DNA from: Sulfurovum sp.
GTDB lineage: Bacteria > Campylobacterota > Campylobacteria > Campylobacterales > Sulfurovaceae
NCBI GenBank assembly: GCA_015493425.1
Contig: WGDG01000022.1
Location: forward strand, 1 to 7,335
Direction of reading: 5' to 3'
Length of the DNA stretch: 7,335 nt
Within the stretch, counting starts at the first letter, position 1. The number at the start of each line of letters is the position of its first letter. Shown piece after piece: positions 5,852 through 7,335 of this stretch. The position numbers and the translations under genes were made by a program. A model generated the notes under the pieces. That model had not been told where the DNA came from. It saw only the letters and a list, made by a program, of their open reading frames with translations, and did no database searches.

Positions 5852-6496
5852 TTGACATGTCATATATGTGGGAACGGTACCGAAAGTTTCAGAGATGAGA
5901 AAAGCGGTATTCTCTATTATTGCTGCAACGGCTGTGAGGTGATTTTCAAATCTCCGGAGTGCTACCGGAGTATTGATGAACAGAAAGCGCGCTATGATCT
6001 GCATACCAATGATGAAAATGACGAGGGGTACAAAGCCTACTTCCAGCGCTTTTTGGATTTTCTCCTTCCCCATGTCGGAAAAGTGAAAACGGCACTTGAT
6101 TTTGGATGCGGAAGAAGCACATTACTTGCAAACATATTAAATAGTATGAAGATTGCCACGGATGCGTATGACCCTATCTATCATCCGGATACAGCGTATA
6201 ATAGTAAAAAATATGATCTCATTGTCTCTACTGAAGTCTTTGAGCATCTGCATGATCCTAAAACAATTTTCGACTCACTTGTGGAGCGTTTGCATCCAGG
6301 CGGGTATCTTGCAATTCAGACACAGTTTCATCCGAACGATAGAGAATCGTTTAAAAACTGGTATTACCACAAAGACCCGACACACATTGTTTTTTTTACC
6401 CCGAAAACTTTTAAACGACTTGCGGCTATGCATGGTTGCATTTATGTTGCAGATAATGATAGGAATATGGTATTATTAAAGAAAAGCGGGAAGTGA
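5852..6496 (+). CDS. Class I SAM methyltransferase with N-terminal zinc ribbon
   Basis: Counting from the GTG at 5849 the protein has 215 residues; TTG at 5852 is preferred because AAGGAG lies 5 bases before it, giving 214. An N-terminal zinc ribbon is formed by C4xxC7 and C26xxC29. A linker with RYDLHTNDENDEGY at 48-61 leads into the SAM-binding core: LDFGCGRS at 83-90 (motif I), YDP at 107-109 (acidic residue of strand 2), STEVFEHLHDP at 127-137 and HPGGYLAI at 149-156. The later segment YHKDPTHIVFF at 173-183 is shared by a widespread proteobacterial group often annotated as COG2227-like or Methyltransf_23 enzymes, whose substrate I do not know. The zinc ribbon suggests nucleic-acid or protein binding, but this is inference. 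It overlaps the start of the next gene (TGATG), so the two are probably translationally coupled. It is divergent from the TRAP receptor gene. Confidence 0.88.
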   Translation: MTCHICGNGTESFRDEKSGILYYCCNGCEVIFKSPECYRSIDEQKARYDLHTNDENDEGYKAYFQRFLDFLLPHVGKVKTALDFGCGRSTLLANILNSMKIATDAYDPIYHPDTAYNSKKYDLIVSTEVFEHLHDPKTIFDSLVERLHPGGYLAIQTQFHPNDRESFKNWYYHKDPTHIVFFTPKTFKRLAAMHGCIYVADNDRNMVLLKKSGK

Positions 6497-6987
6497 TGAT
6501 GGGGTTGTTGAAACGTATTTTTGGAAAGAAAGAAAACCATAAAAATGAAGAGGAAGCACCGGGCCGTACCTTTAAACGCATCCTGACAGGAGACTATTTT
6601 GGCCTGCGCAACCGGGATGCCGATGCTGAAGCGGTTCAGAGAGCCAAAAAAGAGAAAATTCGACTGGTTGAAGAGCTGGGACTAAAACCGGTCTATTTGC
6701 GCTATCGTCTTGGAAAAGGGACAGGAGAATCACCGCAGAAAGAAGATATTGAAGCTGCTTATGTAGCATTCCAGAAAGAGGAGTATGACCCGAAACTCCA
6801 TATGGTACATGTCACAGAGATCTCTTTTATTGTCTCAAAGGATGAGTTTGCAGAGTTTGAGGAGATGGCCGGTGTTTCGCTTGAAAAGGACTTTAGAAAT
6901 CTTTACGACAACGGAAAACCGTATGAGGGGATAGACCGCCGCAAGCAGCCACGCAAGTCGCCGTTCGAGGAAGAATCAAAGCATTGA
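6496..6987 (+). CDS. Hypothetical charged protein coupled to the zinc-ribbon methyltransferase
   Basis: The start region reads GTG-ATG-ATG at 6493, 6496 and 6499, all in frame. GGGA at 6488-6491 is spaced 4 bases from 6496 and 7 from 6499, so either ATG is likely, and the ATG at 6496 overlaps the upstream TGA by one base. The product is about 163 residues, highly charged, with no signal peptide. Its first residues, MGLLKRIFGKK, form a short basic amphipathic helix that could dock on the membrane surface. A long charged helical stretch follows (around DAEAVQRAKKEKIRLVEELG), then a hydrophobic strand (VHVTEISFIVSKDEF), and a basic tail, GIDRRKQPRKSPF. I do not recognise the family. The tail resembles the RxxxR opening of a PilZ domain, but the protein ends 9 residues later, so there is no PilZ domain. 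Its coupling suggests a partner role for the methyltransferase. Confidence 0.75.
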   Translation: MMGLLKRIFGKKENHKNEEEAPGRTFKRILTGDYFGLRNRDADAEAVQRAKKEKIRLVEELGLKPVYLRYRLGKGTGESPQKEDIEAAYVAFQKEEYDPKLHMVHVTEISFIVSKDEFAEFEEMAGVSLEKDFRNLYDNGKPYEGIDRRKQPRKSPFEEESKH

Positions 6988-7021
6988 TTGCTATCAAAGG
7001 GATGCCTAAATACCTTTTGGC

Positions 7022-7027
7022 TATGAT
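7022..7027 (+). promoter_or_regulatory. Possible -10 box for the exonuclease III gene
   Basis: TATGAT differs from TATAAT at one position and lies 24 bases before the ATG at 7052. A start near 7034 would leave a leader of about 18 bases carrying GGGAG. There is no clear -35, and read-through from the upstream gene is also possible across the 64-base gap. Confidence 0.4.
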
Positions 7028-7051
7028 GTCGGCAAAAAGAGGGAGCAGGGT

Positions 7052-7335
7052 ATGAAGCGATTGACCTTTGTTTCATGGAACGTTAACGGTATTCGTGCAG
7101 TAGCAAAAAAGGGTGCGCTCAAGTGGGTGGACGAAATGCCGATAGATTTTCTGGGACTCCAGGAGATCAAGGCTGAGGCAGACCAGATTCCAGATACACT
7201 TTTTGGGCGTAAATTCAAGTTTCACAGCATCAACTCTTCTTCGAACAAGGGGCAGTCAGGTGTGGCGCTCTTTACGGATATACGCGGTGAGGCTTCGGCA
7301 TGTGAAGAGGTAGATATTCTGCATGAAGGGCGCAT
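7052..7335 (+). CDS. xth: Exodeoxyribonuclease III (ExoA/Xth family AP endonuclease), 3' end outside window
   Basis: The first 94 codons are present and the frame runs off the right edge. The product is an exonuclease III-type AP endonuclease, which in base-excision repair cuts DNA 5' to abasic sites and trims 3' blocked ends in a Mg2+-dependent reaction. The family opening is clear: FVSWNVNGIRAVAKKG at 6-21, where Asn10 corresponds to the active-site asparagine of E. coli ExoIII (N7). LGLQEIKAEADQIP at 34-47 follows, where Glu38 corresponds to the metal ligand E34. NKGQSGVALF at 65-74 is the next conserved segment. The remaining catalytic residues (Asp151, Asp229 and His259 in E. coli numbering) lie beyond the window and cannot be checked. 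GGAG at 7042-7045 stands 6 bases before the ATG. The organism may use the ExoA-type name for this gene. There is no visible operon link to the neighbours. Confidence 0.94.
   Translation, partial: MKRLTFVSWNVNGIRAVAKKGALKWVDEMPIDFLGLQEIKAEADQIPDTLFGRKFKFHSINSSSNKGQSGVALFTDIRGEASACEEVDILHEGR

Noticed and set aside
6984..6997. TTGAT-TGCT-ATCAA hairpin at the stop codon of the gene ending at 6987
   Set aside because: The stem is only 5 bp and AT-rich, and no T-run follows, so it is not a credible intrinsic terminator.
6995..7020. CAAAGG and CCTTTTG as arms of a possible hairpin before the exonuclease gene
   Set aside because: The arms pair imperfectly, are mostly A/T and lack a following T-run, so the stem is too weak to call a terminator.
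1..7335. A defence island, CRISPR array, prophage, toxin-antitoxin pair or mobile element
   Set aside because: I looked for direct repeats, terminal inverted repeats, transposase or integrase motifs, and small toxin/antitoxin pairs, and found none; codon use and base composition look even throughout by eye.

Overview
This window looks like ordinary chromosomal DNA from a sulfur-oxidising or free-living member of the Campylobacterota (Sulfurovum/Sulfurimonas-like). That placement is inference: the GC looks moderate by eye, genes are tightly packed with very short gaps, TTG/GTG starts are frequent, promoters are mostly a TATAAT-like -10 box with little recognisable -35, and there is a run of small conserved-hypothetical genes. 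I see no rRNA, tRNA, IS element, CRISPR array, prophage gene or transfer signature, and no gene-free stretch longer than about 120 bases.

Layout. On the minus strand, bases 1-1089 hold the 5' part of a secreted DUF4163/DUF3298 (RsiV/PdaC-like) protein that runs off the left edge. A 117-base divergent region with a good extended -10 promoter on each strand and two dyad symmetries separates it from a rightward block: a soluble hypothetical protein (1207-1602), an 89-residue membrane protein (1676-1945), the ribosome-rescue peptidyl-tRNA hydrolase ArfB (2027-2449), a class I SAM methyltransferase (2477-3064), a YkvA/DUF1232 membrane protein that overlaps it and starts at TTG (3061-3372), and a secreted CAP/SCP-domain protein (3389-4660). 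The CAP gene has a perfect extended -10 box immediately before its ATG and no Shine-Dalgarno, so it may be read from a leaderless mRNA.

Convergent to this block, with only 6 bases between stop codons, is a lone minus-strand gene for a Tat-exported, probably lipid-anchored TRAP-type substrate-binding protein of the TakP/DctP class (4667-5764). No TRAP membrane subunits are present. Divergent from it is a zinc-ribbon methyltransferase (5852-6496) translationally coupled to an unrecognised acidic/basic protein (6496-6987), followed by the 5' part of an exodeoxyribonuclease III gene (7052-7335, running off the right edge).

The genes do not form one evident pathway. They are housekeeping (ArfB, ExoIII), envelope (CAP, DUF3298, YkvA, small membrane protein), transport (TRAP receptor) and two orphan methyltransferases. 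I did not find convincing evidence for a new multi-gene system. The most checkable observations are the leaderless CAP gene, the divergent operator-like region, the TTG/homopolymer start of the YkvA gene, and the isolated TRAP receptor.
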